A DNA stretch of 33,504 nucleotides from SMXQ01 sp033720855 (GTDB taxonomy: Bacteria > Pseudomonadota > Alphaproteobacteria > SMXQ01): NCBI GenBank assembly GCA_033720855.1, contig JAWWBR010000025.1, positions 1-33,504 of the forward strand, written 5' to 3'. The position numbers were made by a program, and so were the translations under genes. The notes beneath the pieces were generated by a model. It did no database searches. It was not told where the DNA came from and saw only the letters and a program-made list of their open reading frames with translations. Positions 8,257-18,439 of the stretch are shown piece after piece; position 1 is the stretch's first letter, and every line of letters begins with the position of its first letter.

Positions 8257-9276
8257 TCAGTTCTTGGCCTTGTCCACCAGCCGATTGCTGGCGATCCACG
8301 GCATCATGCCGCGCAAATTCTCACCCACTTCCTCGATTTGGTGCGCCGCTTCGCGGCGTCGCATGGCCTTGAAGCTGGCCTGTCCGGCGCGGTTCTCAAG
8401 AACCCACTCCTTGGTGAAATTGCCGGTCTGGATCTCCTCGAGGACCTCCTTCATGCGGGCCTTGACGCTGTCGTCGATGATCCGCGGGCCGCGGCTGTAG
8501 TCGCCGTACTCGGCGGTGTTGGAAATGGAGTAGCGCATATTGGCGATGCCGCCTTCATAGATCAGGTCGACGATCAACTTGACCTCGTGCAGGCACTCGA
8601 AATAGGCCATCTCCGGCGCGTAGCCGGCCTCCACCAGAGTCTCGAAGCCGGCCTTGATCAGGCTGGTGAGGCCGCCGCAGAGCACCGTCTGTTCGCCGAA
8701 CAGGTCGGTTTCGCATTCCTCGCGGAAGGTGGTTTCGATGATCCCCGAGCGCCCGCCGCCGATCGCCGAGGCGTAGGACAGGCCGATGTCATGGGCGTTG
8801 CCCGAAGCATCCTGATCTACGGCGATCAGGCAAGGCACGCCGCCGCCCTTGAGGTATTCGCCGCGCACGGTGTGCCCCGGCCCCTTGGGCGCCACCATGA
8901 AGATGTCCATGTCCTGGCGCGGCTCGATCAGACGGAAATGGATGTTGAGCCCGTGGGCGAAGGCCAGCGCCCCGCCCTTCTTCATGTTGTCCCGGAGCTC
9001 CGAGACGTAGAGCTCGGCCTGCAATTCGTCGGGCACCAGCACCATCACCACATCGGCCCATTTAGCGGCTTCCGCCGGGGTCATCACCTTGAGCTTCTCG
9101 CCCTTGGCCTTGGCCGCCGACGCGGAGCCCGGCCGGAGGGCGACGGCCACGTCCTTGACGCCGGAATCCTTGAGGTTTAGGGCATGAGCATGGCCCTGGC
9201 TGCCATAGCCGACGATCGCCACCTTCTTCTTCTTGATCAGGTTGACGTCGGCATCCCGGTCGTAGTAAACGCGCAT
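8257..9276 (-). CDS. ilvC: Ketol-acid reductoisomerase (class I)
   Basis: This 339-residue enzyme isomerises and reduces acetolactate or acetohydroxybutyrate with NAD(P)H and Mg2+, step two of valine and isoleucine synthesis. The Rossmann motif GYGSQGHA is at residues 23-30. The acidic Mg2+ residues lie in the C-terminal helical domain, which also holds the EIQTGNFTKEW segment and ends ...NRLVDKAKN. The short length marks it as class I. An upstream in-frame ATG at 9348 exists. MRVYYDRD at 9276 is chosen because GAGGAA lies at proper spacing and family members begin there. It follows ilvN by 46 nt. Confidence 0.97.
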   Translation of the reverse strand: MRVYYDRDADVNLIKKKKVAIVGYGSQGHAHALNLKDSGVKDVAVALRPGSASAAKAKGEKLKVMTPAEAAKWADVVMVLVPDELQAELYVSELRDNMKKGGALAFAHGLNIHFRLIEPRQDMDIFMVAPKGPGHTVRGEYLKGGGVPCLIAVDQDASGNAHDIGLSYASAIGGGRSGIIETTFREECETDLFGEQTVLCGGLTSLIKAGFETLVEAGYAPEMAYFECLHEVKLIVDLIYEGGIANMRYSISNTAEYGDYSRGPRIIDDSVKARMKEVLEEIQTGNFTKEWVLENRAGQASFKAMRRREAAHQIEEVGENLRGMMPWIASNRLVDKAKN

Positions 9277-9322
9277 GGTCCGTTCCTCGTGGTTTGCCCC
9301 TCCCTTCGGGGGAAGGCATGTT

Positions 9323-9832
9323 TTAGATGGGCTTTTCGCCGCGGGCAATAGCGACGACGCCGGTGCGCGAGACGTCGACTAGGCCGAGCGGCTGCATCAA
9401 GGCGACGAAAGCGTCGATCTTCTCCGGCGCTCCGGTGATTTCAAAGACGAAGGAGCGGGACGTGGAATCGACCACGCCGGCGCGGAAGACGTCGGCGATG
9501 CGGAGCGATTCGACCCGTTTCTCCCCCCGCCCCCGAACCTTGACCAGGGCGAGCTCGCGTCCCACATGGGGCCCCTCCTGGGTCAGGTCGGAAACCTTGT
9601 GGACCGGCACCAGGCGCTCGAGCTGGGCCTTGATCTGCTCGATCACCTGCGGCGTCCCCGAAGTCACCACGGTGATCCGCGAGCGCCCCGCCTCGCGGTC
9701 GACCTCGGCGACGGTCAGGCTTTCGATATTGTAGCCGCGGCCGGAAAACAGCCCGATGACCCGGGCCAAGACACCGGCCTCGTTGTCCACCAATACGGCG
9801 ATGATATGCCGTTCTATACCGTCTACGCTCAC
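9323..9832 (-). CDS. ilvN: Acetolactate synthase small (regulatory) subunit
   Basis: This 169-residue regulatory subunit of acetohydroxyacid synthase confers valine feedback inhibition and stimulates IlvB. An N-terminal ACT domain (about residues 7-80) includes HIIAVLVDNEAGVLARV and GRGYNIESLTV. A C-terminal domain has VHKVSDLT and RELALVKV. The frame is open further upstream, but that part is a shadow of ilvB. A GTG at 9832 with AAAGGA at good spacing gives the normal length and is taken as the start. It begins 32 nt after ilvB. The family is also called IlvH. Confidence 0.95.
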   Translation of the reverse strand: MSVDGIERHIIAVLVDNEAGVLARVIGLFSGRGYNIESLTVAEVDREAGRSRITVVTSGTPQVIEQIKAQLERLVPVHKVSDLTQEGPHVGRELALVKVRGRGEKRVESLRIADVFRAGVVDSTSRSFVFEITGAPEKIDAFVALMQPLGLVDVSRTGVVAIARGEKPI

Positions 9833-9864
9833 GTGATCATCCTTTCCGGGGGGCGCCGGTCCGC

Positions 9865-11631
<1,767 letters not shown>

Positions 11632-11673
11632 TGATCCGGTCCCCTTGCCTCGGCCCCATGTCCCGGGGCCCAT

Positions 11674-11702
11674 AAAAAAACCCGGAGGGCGATATGCCCT
11701 CC
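11674..11702 (-). terminator. Intrinsic terminator in the ilvB leader (candidate attenuator)
   Basis: On the minus strand a perfect 7-bp stem, GGAGGGC (11696-11702) with GCCCTCC (11684-11690), and a 5-nt loop are followed by GGG and TTTTTTT (11674-11680). This is a textbook intrinsic terminator. It sits about 65 nt downstream of a strong promoter and 42 nt before the ilvB ATG, so it must be bypassed for ilvB expression. That is the layout of transcription attenuation. Confidence 0.8.
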
Positions 11703-11704
11703 TC

Positions 11705-11728
11705 TCAGCCATGATCGATCCTGTCCAT
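11705..11728 (-). CDS. Candidate mini leader ORF before the ilvB terminator
   Basis: On the minus strand an ATG at 11728 opens seven codons (MDRIDHG) and stops at 11705, three bases before the terminator stem. The position suits a leader peptide, but there is only one isoleucine codon and no run of Ile, Val or Leu codons. A preceding hairpin pairs CGGACA (11747-11752) with TGTCCG (11735-11740). Evidence is positional only. Confidence 0.2.
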   Translation of the reverse strand: MDRIDHG

Positions 11729-11767
11729 CGCCACCGGACACGGCACTGTCCGATGCGACGGAGCGGA

Positions 11768-11796
11768 AAACTAAGGTCAAGACCTGCCGCGGTCAA
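11768..11796 (-). promoter_or_regulatory. Promoter of the ilvBNC operon
   Basis: On the minus strand TTGACC (11791-11796) and TAGTTT (11768-11773) are separated by 17 nt, just after the miaA stop at 11803. An 11-bp sequence, AGGTCTTGACC, occurs twice in direct orientation with a 16-bp period (11791-11801 and 11775-11785). The first copy covers the -35. The repeat may be a regulator site. Confidence 0.6.
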
Positions 11797-11802
11797 GACC
11801 TT

Positions 11803-12735
11803 TTATAGAATTTCTGATAACATTTTTTCCTTAAAGCTTTCTGAAAATTTCGTATTCAGGGTCAAATCTGCAACCATCTGCCCCTGAAACCAGGTGACCT
11901 GGCGTTTGGCGTAGTTCCGGGTCGCCGTCTTGGCGCGATCGATTGCCGCCGCCAGCGGGACCTCGCCGCGGCAAGCGGCGGCCAGGTCGGCAAGCCCCAG
12001 CGCCTTCATCACCGGCGCATCGGCGGCCAATCCCCGGGCCGCCAGGGCCCAGGCTTCCTCGAGGCCGCCCGCCTCGGCCATGCTTTCGACCCGCGCGTCG
12101 ATCGCCGCGTAGAGCTCCGCCCGTGGCGGCATCAGCAGGACCGTGCGGAAGGCCAGGCCGGGCGGCGGGCCGTCGGCGGGCTCGGCCTGCCAATCGGCAA
12201 GGCTGCGCCCGGTCGCCTCGAGAACCTCCATCGCCCGGATCATGCGTTGGGGATCGCTCGCCCGAATGCGCCCGGCACTTTCCGGATCGCGCGCCGCCAG
12301 GTCGGCATGAAAGGCCTGGTTGCCGAGGGCCGCGTGGCGCTCGCGCACCGCCCGGCGGATCGCGGCCGGGATCTCCGGGATCGGGGCGATGCCCTCGATC
12401 AGGGCCTTGAGGTAGAGGCCCGATCCGCCGACGACGATGGGCACCAAACCCTGGCCAAGGGCCGCCTCGATCTCGGCCAGCGCCAGCGTGCGCCAGCGTC
12501 CTGCCGAGCAGCTGTCGGCGGGGTCGAGGATGCCGTAGAGCCGATGCGGCGCCCGCGCGCGGGCGGCGGCGTCGGGCTGGTCGGTGAGGCGTTCTACCCC
12601 GCGGTAGACCTGCATCGAATCGCCGTTGATGACGACGCCGCCGATCCGCTCGGCGAGCGCCAGCGCAAGCGCCGACTTGCCCGAAGCGGTGGGCCCGGCG
12701 ATGACATAGACGAGATGGGTATTGGCAGCGGCCAT
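11803..12735 (-). CDS. miaA: tRNA dimethylallyltransferase MiaA
   Basis: This 310-residue enzyme transfers a dimethylallyl group to N6 of A37 in tRNAs that read UNN codons. It has the P-loop GPTASGKS (residues 14-21), then the DSMQVYRG segment that contacts the tRNA base, and later the VVGGSGLYLKALIEG motif, all diagnostic. The C-terminal part carries TRNYAKRQVTWF. An upstream in-frame ATG at 12777 is rejected because its 14 extra residues do not resemble MiaA. It follows the DUF1015 gene by about 80 nt. Its 3' end is AT-rich and abuts the ilvB promoter. Confidence 0.96.
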   Translation of the reverse strand: MAAANTHLVYVIAGPTASGKSALALALAERIGGVVINGDSMQVYRGVERLTDQPDAAARARAPHRLYGILDPADSCSAGRWRTLALAEIEAALGQGLVPIVVGGSGLYLKALIEGIAPIPEIPAAIRRAVRERHAALGNQAFHADLAARDPESAGRIRASDPQRMIRAMEVLEATGRSLADWQAEPADGPPPGLAFRTVLLMPPRAELYAAIDARVESMAEAGGLEEAWALAARGLAADAPVMKALGLADLAAACRGEVPLAAAIDRAKTATRNYAKRQVTWFQGQMVADLTLNTKFSESFKEKMLSEIL

Positions 12736-12783
12736 GGAGTCGCCCCGTTTCGCCGCAAGACCGTTGCCGCGGCACACCGCCGG

Positions 12784-12792
12784 ACTATAGCA
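12784..12792 (-). promoter_or_regulatory. Possible extended -10 promoter for miaA
   Basis: On the minus strand the gap between the DUF1015 gene and miaA holds TGCTATAGT, an extended -10 (TATAGT at 12784-12789). No good -35 is seen. It may give miaA its own transcript. Confidence 0.35.
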
Positions 12793-12814
12793 AGAGGACG
12801 GCGTCCCGGCGGCG

Positions 12815-14068
12815 TCAATCGAGGGCCAGGGACACCAGGCCGTCGGCCAGCTTGGGTTCGAACCAGGTGGACTTGGGCGGCATCACGTCGCCGGCGTCGG
12901 CGACCGCCATCAGATCCGTGATCGAGGTCGGATAGAGCGCGAAGGCCACCGCCCACTCGCCGCTCTCGACCCGGGCCTCCAGACCCTCGAGCCCGCGGAT
13001 GCCGCCTACGAAATCGATCCGCGGATCGACCCTTGGATCGCCGATGCCGAGCACCGGGCCGAGCAGGTTTTCTTGGAGAAGGCTGACGTCGAGACGCGCC
13101 ACCGGCGGCGCATCGGGGCCCGGAGGCGCCTTGAGCCGAAGCCCGTGCCAATGGCCGTCCAGATACATGGCGAAGCGGTGCGGCGCATCGGGCTTGACCG
13201 CGCCGCTATCGGGCGCGATCTCGAACCGCTCGCCGAGGCGGGCGAGAAATTCGTCGCCGCTCAACCCGGCGAGGTCCTTGACCACGCGGTTGTAATCGAG
13301 GATCCGCACCTCGTCGTCCGGGAAGCTGACGATCAGGAAGAAATCGTAATCGCGGGTGCCGTCGGCGGCGGGATCGGCGGCGGCGCGGGCGGCGGCGACC
13401 CGCGAGGCGGCGGCCGAGCGGTGATGCCCATCGGCGATATAGATCACGTCCATGGCGTCGAAGGCGGCGTCGATGGCGGCGATCTCGGCGGCATCGCCGA
13501 CCACCCATAAGGTATGCAGGGTCTCATTGAGGGCGACCTCGTAGGCGGGGGCCGACGCGGTGATGCGTGCCGTCACCTCGGCAAGCGCGGGGCTGCGATG
13601 GTGCACCGTGAACACCGGGCCGGTTTGCGCCGCCACCGCCTCGATCTGGCGCACACGGTCGTCCTCCTTGTCGGGCCGGGTGAACTCGTGGCGCCGGATG
13701 CGGTTGGCGTCATAGGCGGCGACCGAACCGCCGCCGACGATGCCGGTCTGCACGTGATCGCCCATGCGGATGCGGTAGACGTAGTAGCAGGGCTCCGGAT
13801 CGCGGACCAGGACGCCGTCACCGACCATCCGGGACATGGTCTCGCCCGCCTTGGCGTAGACCTCCGGGGCGAAGGGGTCGGTGCCCGGCGGCAGGTCGAT
13901 CTCCGGCTTGGAGATATGCAGGAAACTCAACGGCCGGCCCTTGGCCAGCTCCGCCGCCTCGGCGGTATTGACCACGTCATAGGGCGGGGCGGCAACCTCC
14001 GCGGCATGCTCCGGCGTTGGTCTCAAGCCCCGGAAGGGACGGACGAGGGGGACGGTGGTTTCGCTCAC
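12815..14068 (-). CDS. DUF1015 family protein
   Basis: This 417-residue soluble protein matches the DUF1015 family (COG4198). It shows the early VRPFRGLRPTPEHAAEVAAPPYDVV segment in two parts (VRPFRGLRP, then APPYDVV), the central motif YIADGHHRSAAA, and DVSLLQENLLGPVLGI near the C-terminus. The family is widespread in bacteria and archaea. Its biochemical role is not established, and the conserved DGHHR motif suggests an enzymatic or ligand-binding site. The GTG at 14068 is chosen over an upstream ATG at 14122 because GGGAG lies at proper distance and homologues begin at this point. It is likely cotranscribed with miaA. Confidence 0.88.
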   Translation of the reverse strand: MSETTVPLVRPFRGLRPTPEHAAEVAAPPYDVVNTAEAAELAKGRPLSFLHISKPEIDLPPGTDPFAPEVYAKAGETMSRMVGDGVLVRDPEPCYYVYRIRMGDHVQTGIVGGGSVAAYDANRIRRHEFTRPDKEDDRVRQIEAVAAQTGPVFTVHHRSPALAEVTARITASAPAYEVALNETLHTLWVVGDAAEIAAIDAAFDAMDVIYIADGHHRSAAASRVAAARAAADPAADGTRDYDFFLIVSFPDDEVRILDYNRVVKDLAGLSGDEFLARLGERFEIAPDSGAVKPDAPHRFAMYLDGHWHGLRLKAPPGPDAPPVARLDVSLLQENLLGPVLGIGDPRVDPRIDFVGGIRGLEGLEARVESGEWAVAFALYPTSITDLMAVADAGDVMPPKSTWFEPKLADGLVSLALD

Positions 14069-14231
14069 GGACGGCTCCCGGCTTGAATGGAGGTGCCCCA
14101 CCGCAGGGGGCGGAGGGCACAATTACTACCGCCGCCGTCCGCCCATTGCCACCATCATCTGGCGATGGGTGCCATGTCCCGAGCTTAGGCCGAGGCTGGC
14201 CCCCTTGGCGCTGAGTGACCAAGGCCGGCCG

Positions 14232-14263
14232 AAAAAAAGCGCGGGGCCGATTGGGCCCCGCGC
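14232..14263 (-). terminator. Strong intrinsic terminator after the Do protease
   Basis: A perfect 10-bp stem, GCGCGGGGCC (14239-14248) with GGCCCCGCGC (14254-14263), has a 5-nt loop. On the minus strand it is followed by seven T (14232-14238). It ends the hflK-hflC-DUF2065-protease unit and shields the DUF1015 gene from readthrough. Confidence 0.92.
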
Positions 14264-14286
14264 GCCTCGGTGATCGGTTGCGGCGC

Positions 14287-15795
14287 TTAGGTCACCGGCA
14301 GGACGATGAACTGGCGCACCTTCTTGCGTTCGGTGAGCAGCAGAACCGTCTTGCGCTTCGCTTTGCGCGCCTTGGCGATCCGCTTCTGGAAATCCTGCGG
14401 CGTCGTCACCGTATCGGGCGCCACCTCGACGATCAGGTCGCCGGGCTGCAGGCCGCCCTTCTTGCCGGCGCTGCCTTCCTTGACGTCGAGAACGAGCACG
14501 CCCTTGGCCCGGGAATCGAGCTTGTAGCGGCGGCGCAGCTCGTCGTTGAGCTTGGTCAGCGTCATGCCCAGCATCTCAACCGCCGACTTGTCCTCGAGGC
14601 CGGAGACCTTGGCGGTCTTCACGTCCTCCGGCAGCTCCCCGATCTTGACCGTCAATTCGATCACCTTGCCGTTGCGCCAGGCCTCGAGTCGGACGTCCTT
14701 GTCGATCGGGGTTTCGGCCACCATGCGCGGAAGATCGCGCATTTCAGTGACCGGCTTGCCGTCGAAGGTCACGATGACGTCCCCGGCCTTGAGGCCGGAC
14801 GCCTCGGCCGGGCCGTTTTCATTGACCCCGGCGACCAGGGCGCCGCGAGGCTTGCCCAGGTCCAGGCTCTCGGCAATCTGCGGCGTCACCGTCTGGATAC
14901 GGACGCCGAGCCAGCCGCGCCGGGTACGGCCGAACTTGCGCAGCTGGTCGATGACCAGCTTCGCCTGGGCCGAAGGAATGGCGAAGCCGATGCCGATGGA
15001 GCCGCCCGAGGGCGAATAGATCGCGGTGTTGACGCCGATCACGTCGCCGTCGAGATTGAACATCGGGCCACCGGAATTGCCGCGGTTGATGGAGGCGTCG
15101 GTCTGCAGGTAACTGTCATAGGGACCGGAATTGATGTCGCGCTTCGAGGCCGAGATGATGCCCGCGGTGACGGTGCCGCCCAAACCGAAGGGATTGCCGA
15201 TGGCCAGCACCCAATCGCCCACCCGGGCCTTGCTGGAATCGCCCCACTTCACGGCCGGCAGCGGCGCCTTGGGTTCGACCTTGAGCAGCGCCAGGTCGGT
15301 CTTCTTGTCCCGGCCGATGATCTTGGCCTTGAGATTGGTGTCGTCGTGCAGGATCACCGTGATTTCCTCGGCGTCCTCGATCACGTGGTTGTTGGTGACG
15401 ATGAAGCCGCTGGGATCGATGATGAAGCCGGAGCCGAGCGAGGTCGACTTGCGGGGCTGGGAATCACGCTGATTGCGGTCGAAGAAATCGCGGAAGAACT
15501 CCTCGAACGGCGAGCCGGGAGGGACTTGCGGCATCTCCGGCAGGCGCCGGCGCTTACTCATTTGGGTGGTCGAAATGTTGACCACGGCGGGCAGCAGACG
15601 CTGGGCGAGATCGGCGAAGCTTTGCGGGGCAGGCCGCGCCTGGGCCGTCGACGTGGCCGTGGGCACCAGGGGCAGCGCCAGCGCCAGGGCGATGGCCGCC
15701 ACGGCAATCCTGGCCCCGAGCCCGCGGCGCTGGGGTCGAGCGGCGCCGGCGCGCGCCGGGGAGCGGGAGGGGATGGGGTACTTGAGAGTGTTCAT
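14287..15795 (-). CDS. Do/DegP-family periplasmic serine protease (MucD-like)
   Basis: This 502-residue HtrA-type protease degrades misfolded envelope proteins. It has an N-terminal signal or anchor segment (about residues 26-50), a trypsin-like domain with the full catalytic triad H137 (TNNHV), D167 (KTDLAL) and S241 (RGNSGGP), then two PDZ domains (about 290-385 and 410-495). The ATG at 15795 has GGAG upstream and gives a plausible signal peptide; an earlier in-frame ATG at 15873 would bury it. It lies downstream of hflK-hflC, whose products control membrane proteolysis, so the cluster is an envelope quality-control unit. It may have its own promoter as well. Confidence 0.94.
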   Translation of the reverse strand: MNTLKYPIPSRSPARAGAARPQRRGLGARIAVAAIALALALPLVPTATSTAQARPAPQSFADLAQRLLPAVVNISTTQMSKRRRLPEMPQVPPGSPFEEFFRDFFDRNQRDSQPRKSTSLGSGFIIDPSGFIVTNNHVIEDAEEITVILHDDTNLKAKIIGRDKKTDLALLKVEPKAPLPAVKWGDSSKARVGDWVLAIGNPFGLGGTVTAGIISASKRDINSGPYDSYLQTDASINRGNSGGPMFNLDGDVIGVNTAIYSPSGGSIGIGFAIPSAQAKLVIDQLRKFGRTRRGWLGVRIQTVTPQIAESLDLGKPRGALVAGVNENGPAEASGLKAGDVIVTFDGKPVTEMRDLPRMVAETPIDKDVRLEAWRNGKVIELTVKIGELPEDVKTAKVSGLEDKSAVEMLGMTLTKLNDELRRRYKLDSRAKGVLVLDVKEGSAGKKGGLQPGDLIVEVAPDTVTTPQDFQKRIAKARKAKRKTVLLLTERKKVRQFIVLPVT

Positions 15796-15967
15796 TTCTG
15801 ACTCCGTCTTCCAAACGTTCTTTCGCTTTACGGCGACCCGATCAGGCACCATGCCCCGTACCGCCACGCCCAAGAGACGTCCCCCTCACCTGAATTGAAA
15901 ACCGGGCGGCCGCGCAGTGCGTAACATCGGCGGCCCACGCCGTCGCAGGGCGGCAGTGGTAGGTGAC

Positions 15968-15996
15968 GAATATGGTGCAAATATGGCATCTGACAA
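15968..15996 (-). promoter_or_regulatory. Predicted promoter for the Do protease gene
   Basis: On the minus strand TTGTCA (15991-15996) and ATATTC (15968-15973) are spaced 17 nt apart in the 224-bp gap between the DUF2065 gene and the protease. The spacer contains the 11-mer GCAAATATGGC (plus-strand reading), which recurs at 32785-32795. An internal promoter would allow stress-specific protease expression. Confidence 0.5.
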
Positions 15997-16019
15997 GCGT
16001 TTAAGCCAGTCGTCCGGGC

Positions 16020-16283
16020 TTAAAAAAGTGTGCCGACGAGGCGCCGGGTCTCGGGGAAGGCAAAGGCCATGCCCCGGCCCCCGCCGTCATCGGCGACGTG
16101 CGAGAGGATCACCAGCGCCACCGCCGCCGCGACGGCGAAGCCAAGGCCGACCATCCTCAGCCTGTCGGGCGGAAGCGCGGCGAACTGCTCCATCATGCGG
16201 CGCATGGCGGCCGGGAACAGCGCCAGGATCACGCCCTCGACGAGGAGCGCAAGACCGAGGAAGGTCAGGAGCTCAAACGCCAC
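16020..16283 (-). CDS. DUF2065 small membrane protein
   Basis: This 87-residue protein has two hydrophobic segments (about residues 4-24 and 45-62) separated by the basic, conserved-looking AAMRRMMEQFAALPPDRLR. That pattern is typical of DUF2065 proteins, which often follow hflC in proteobacteria. Function is unknown. It lies 24 nt downstream of hflC and is probably in the same transcript. Small size, two membrane spans and position suggest an accessory of the HflKC membrane complex, but this is inference. Confidence 0.85.
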   Translation of the reverse strand: MAFELLTFLGLALLVEGVILALFPAAMRRMMEQFAALPPDRLRMVGLGFAVAAAVALVILSHVADDGGGRGMAFAFPETRRLVGTLF

Positions 16284-16307
16284 GACCGCACCCGGGGATC
16301 TATGCGG

Positions 16308-17198
16308 CTAGCGGCTCGGCGGTAGTCTCTTCTTCCCCTCGAAGTCGGTCAGAAAGCGGAAGAAGTCGCTATCCGGGGACAGCACAAAAGTCGACTGTCC
16401 GGTGAGAAGACCCTCCTTGTAGGCCTGCATCGAGCGGTAGAACTCGTAGAACGGCCGCGCCTCGCCGCCATAGGCCTTGTTGGCGATGGAGGTGGCGAGC
16501 CCGTCGCCCTCGCCGCGCAGTTCCTCGGCCCGCTTGCGCGCCTCGGCCAGCAACACGGTGCGGTCGCGCTCGGCCTCGGCGCGGATGCGCTGGCCGATCT
16601 CCGCACCCTCGGCGCGGGCCTCCTTGGCCTCGCGCTCGCGCTCGGACTTCATCCGCGCATAGATCGCTTCCGAGTTCTCCTGCGGCAGGTCGGCGCGGCG
16701 GATGCGCACGTCGATGACCTGGATGCCGAACTGCTTGGCCTCGCCGTTCACCCGGTCCTGGATCTCGGCCATGATCTTGACCCGCTGCTCGGTCAAAAGC
16801 TGCGGCAGGGAATAGCCGCCGATGACCGACCGCATGGAGGCGTTGATGATTCGCCCAAGCCGCACCCGAAGCCCCGCCTCGGTGGCGACCGACTGGAAGA
16901 ACTTCAGGGGATCGGTGATCTTGTAGCGCGCATAGGCGTCGGCGACGATGCGCTTCTTGTCGGACGCGATCATCTCCTCGGCGGACGGATCGAGGTCGAG
17001 CACCCGGCGGTCGTATTTGACCACGTTCTGGATGAACGGCTTCTTGAACTTGAGACCGGGCTCATTGACCACGCGCACCGGCTTGCCGAACTCGAGCACC
17101 AGGGCCTGCTCGGTCTGGTGCACGGTGTAGAGCGCCGACATGGCGACGAAACCGAGCGCGATCACGACGATCGCGATGATGGCGAAGGCGCGGTTCAT
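16308..17198 (-). CDS. hflC: HflC, SPFH-domain membrane protease modulator
   Basis: This 296-residue protein has one N-terminal membrane segment (residues 4-25), then a band-7/SPFH domain (VHQTEQALVLEFGKPVRV) and a long charged helical region (about 185-240). With HflK it forms a large periplasm-facing cage around FtsH and modulates its proteolysis. The ATG overlaps the hflK stop by 4 nt (ATGA), so production of the two subunits is coupled. Length is normal. Confidence 0.96.
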   Translation of the reverse strand: MNRAFAIIAIVVIALGFVAMSALYTVHQTEQALVLEFGKPVRVVNEPGLKFKKPFIQNVVKYDRRVLDLDPSAEEMIASDKKRIVADAYARYKITDPLKFFQSVATEAGLRVRLGRIINASMRSVIGGYSLPQLLTEQRVKIMAEIQDRVNGEAKQFGIQVIDVRIRRADLPQENSEAIYARMKSEREREAKEARAEGAEIGQRIRAEAERDRTVLLAEARKRAEELRGEGDGLATSIANKAYGGEARPFYEFYRSMQAYKEGLLTGQSTFVLSPDSDFFRFLTDFEGKKRLPPSR

Positions 17199-18373
17199 CG
17201 GGCACCCCCCTTCTGCTGCTTCTGCAGCTCGGGCAGGGGTAGATACGGAATCACACCGGACTTCAGATCGATGATCGTCGGCGGATTGCTCTTCACCACC
17301 TCCTGCATGGTCTCCAGGTACAGGCGCTGGCGGGTGACCTCCGGCGCCTTCCGGTATTCGTCATAGATGGCGCGGAAGCGGCTGGTCTCACCCTGGGCCT
17401 TGGCCACCACCTGGCGCTTGTAGGCCTCGGCCTGCTGCACCAGCTGCGCCGCCTCGCCGCGGGCGCGGGGCAGGATGTCGTTGCGGTAGGCCTCGGCCTC
17501 GTTGCGCAGGCGCTCCTTGTCGGCCTCGGCGCGCTGCACGTCGCGGAAGGCGTCGATCACCTGGCCCGGCGGGTCTACCTTCTGCATCTGCACCTGGGTG
17601 ATCTGGATGCCGGCGCCGTAGTCGTCGAGGATCCGCTGCAGCAGCTTGACGCTCTCCTGCTCGACGTCGCGGCGGCCCTTTTCCAGGATGTCCTGGATCA
17701 GCGCCCCCGAGGCGACCTTCTTGGCGACGGAGGACGAGGTCTGCTCGCCCGGCTTCTGGATGGCCGAGCGCCCGACCACCTCGCGCATCGCGCTTTCGGC
17801 GGCCGCCTTGACGGTCTGCGCGGGGTTGCGGATGTTGAACAGGAACTTGCCCGCGTCCTTGATCACCCAGAACACGGTGAACTGCACCTCGACGATGTTC
17901 TCGTCGCCGGTCAGCATCAGGCTTTCCTCGGGCACGATGCGCGCCCCGGCGCCGGTGACGCCGGCGGAGCGGAACCCGATGTCCTCGCGATTGACCCGCG
18001 TCACCTTGGGCGTGAGCACAGATTCGACCGGTGCCGGCAGGTGGTAGTTGAGGCCGGGCTGGGTGGTCCGCACCCACTTGCCGAACTGGAGGACGACCCC
18101 CTGTTCGTCGGGCTGCACCCGGTAGAAGCCGGACGCGCCCCACACCACGATGGCGAGCAATAGGATCAGGATGATGCCGCGGCTGGAGCCGATGCCGCCG
18201 GGCATGATGCCGCGCAGCTTGTCCTGGCCGCGGCGCATCAGGTCTTCGAGGTCGGGCGGCCTGCCGCCGGGTCCGCCGGGGCCCCAGGGCCCCTGGCCGC
18301 GGCCGCCTCCTCCGCTACCGCCGCCGCCGCCCCAAGGGCTGCCGCCTCCTCCGCCTTGACTGGTCCAGGGCAT
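17195..18373 (-). CDS. hflK: HflK, SPFH-domain membrane protease modulator
   Basis: This 392-residue partner of HflC has a Gly/Pro-rich cytoplasmic N-terminus (residues 7-40), as in other HflK proteins, then one membrane segment (about 65-85). An SPFH domain starts at FYRVQPDEQGVVLQFGKW, and a helical C-terminal part follows (EADKERLRNEAEAYRND). The start at 18373 (MPWTSQGG) has AGAGAGGTGAG upstream. The frame is open further upstream, but those residues are in the divergent promoter region. It is first gene of the hflK-hflC-DUF2065-protease cluster. Confidence 0.96.
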   Translation of the reverse strand: MPWTSQGGGGGSPWGGGGGSGGGGRGQGPWGPGGPGGRPPDLEDLMRRGQDKLRGIMPGGIGSSRGIILILLLAIVVWGASGFYRVQPDEQGVVLQFGKWVRTTQPGLNYHLPAPVESVLTPKVTRVNREDIGFRSAGVTGAGARIVPEESLMLTGDENIVEVQFTVFWVIKDAGKFLFNIRNPAQTVKAAAESAMREVVGRSAIQKPGEQTSSSVAKKVASGALIQDILEKGRRDVEQESVKLLQRILDDYGAGIQITQVQMQKVDPPGQVIDAFRDVQRAEADKERLRNEAEAYRNDILPRARGEAAQLVQQAEAYKRQVVAKAQGETSRFRAIYDEYRKAPEVTRQRLYLETMQEVVKSNPPTIIDLKSGVIPYLPLPELQKQQKGGAR

Positions 18374-18439
18374 GGTTCTCACCTCTCTGTTACAAACGGA
18401 TTTCGTTCGAAGGTGGATCGGGAAGAAACCCGCTTCCCT

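Noticed and set aside
18251..18360. Repetitive Gly-codon stretch in hflK as a possible repeat locus
   Set aside because: Irregular codons encode the Gly-rich N-terminus that is normal for HflK; no true tandem unit.
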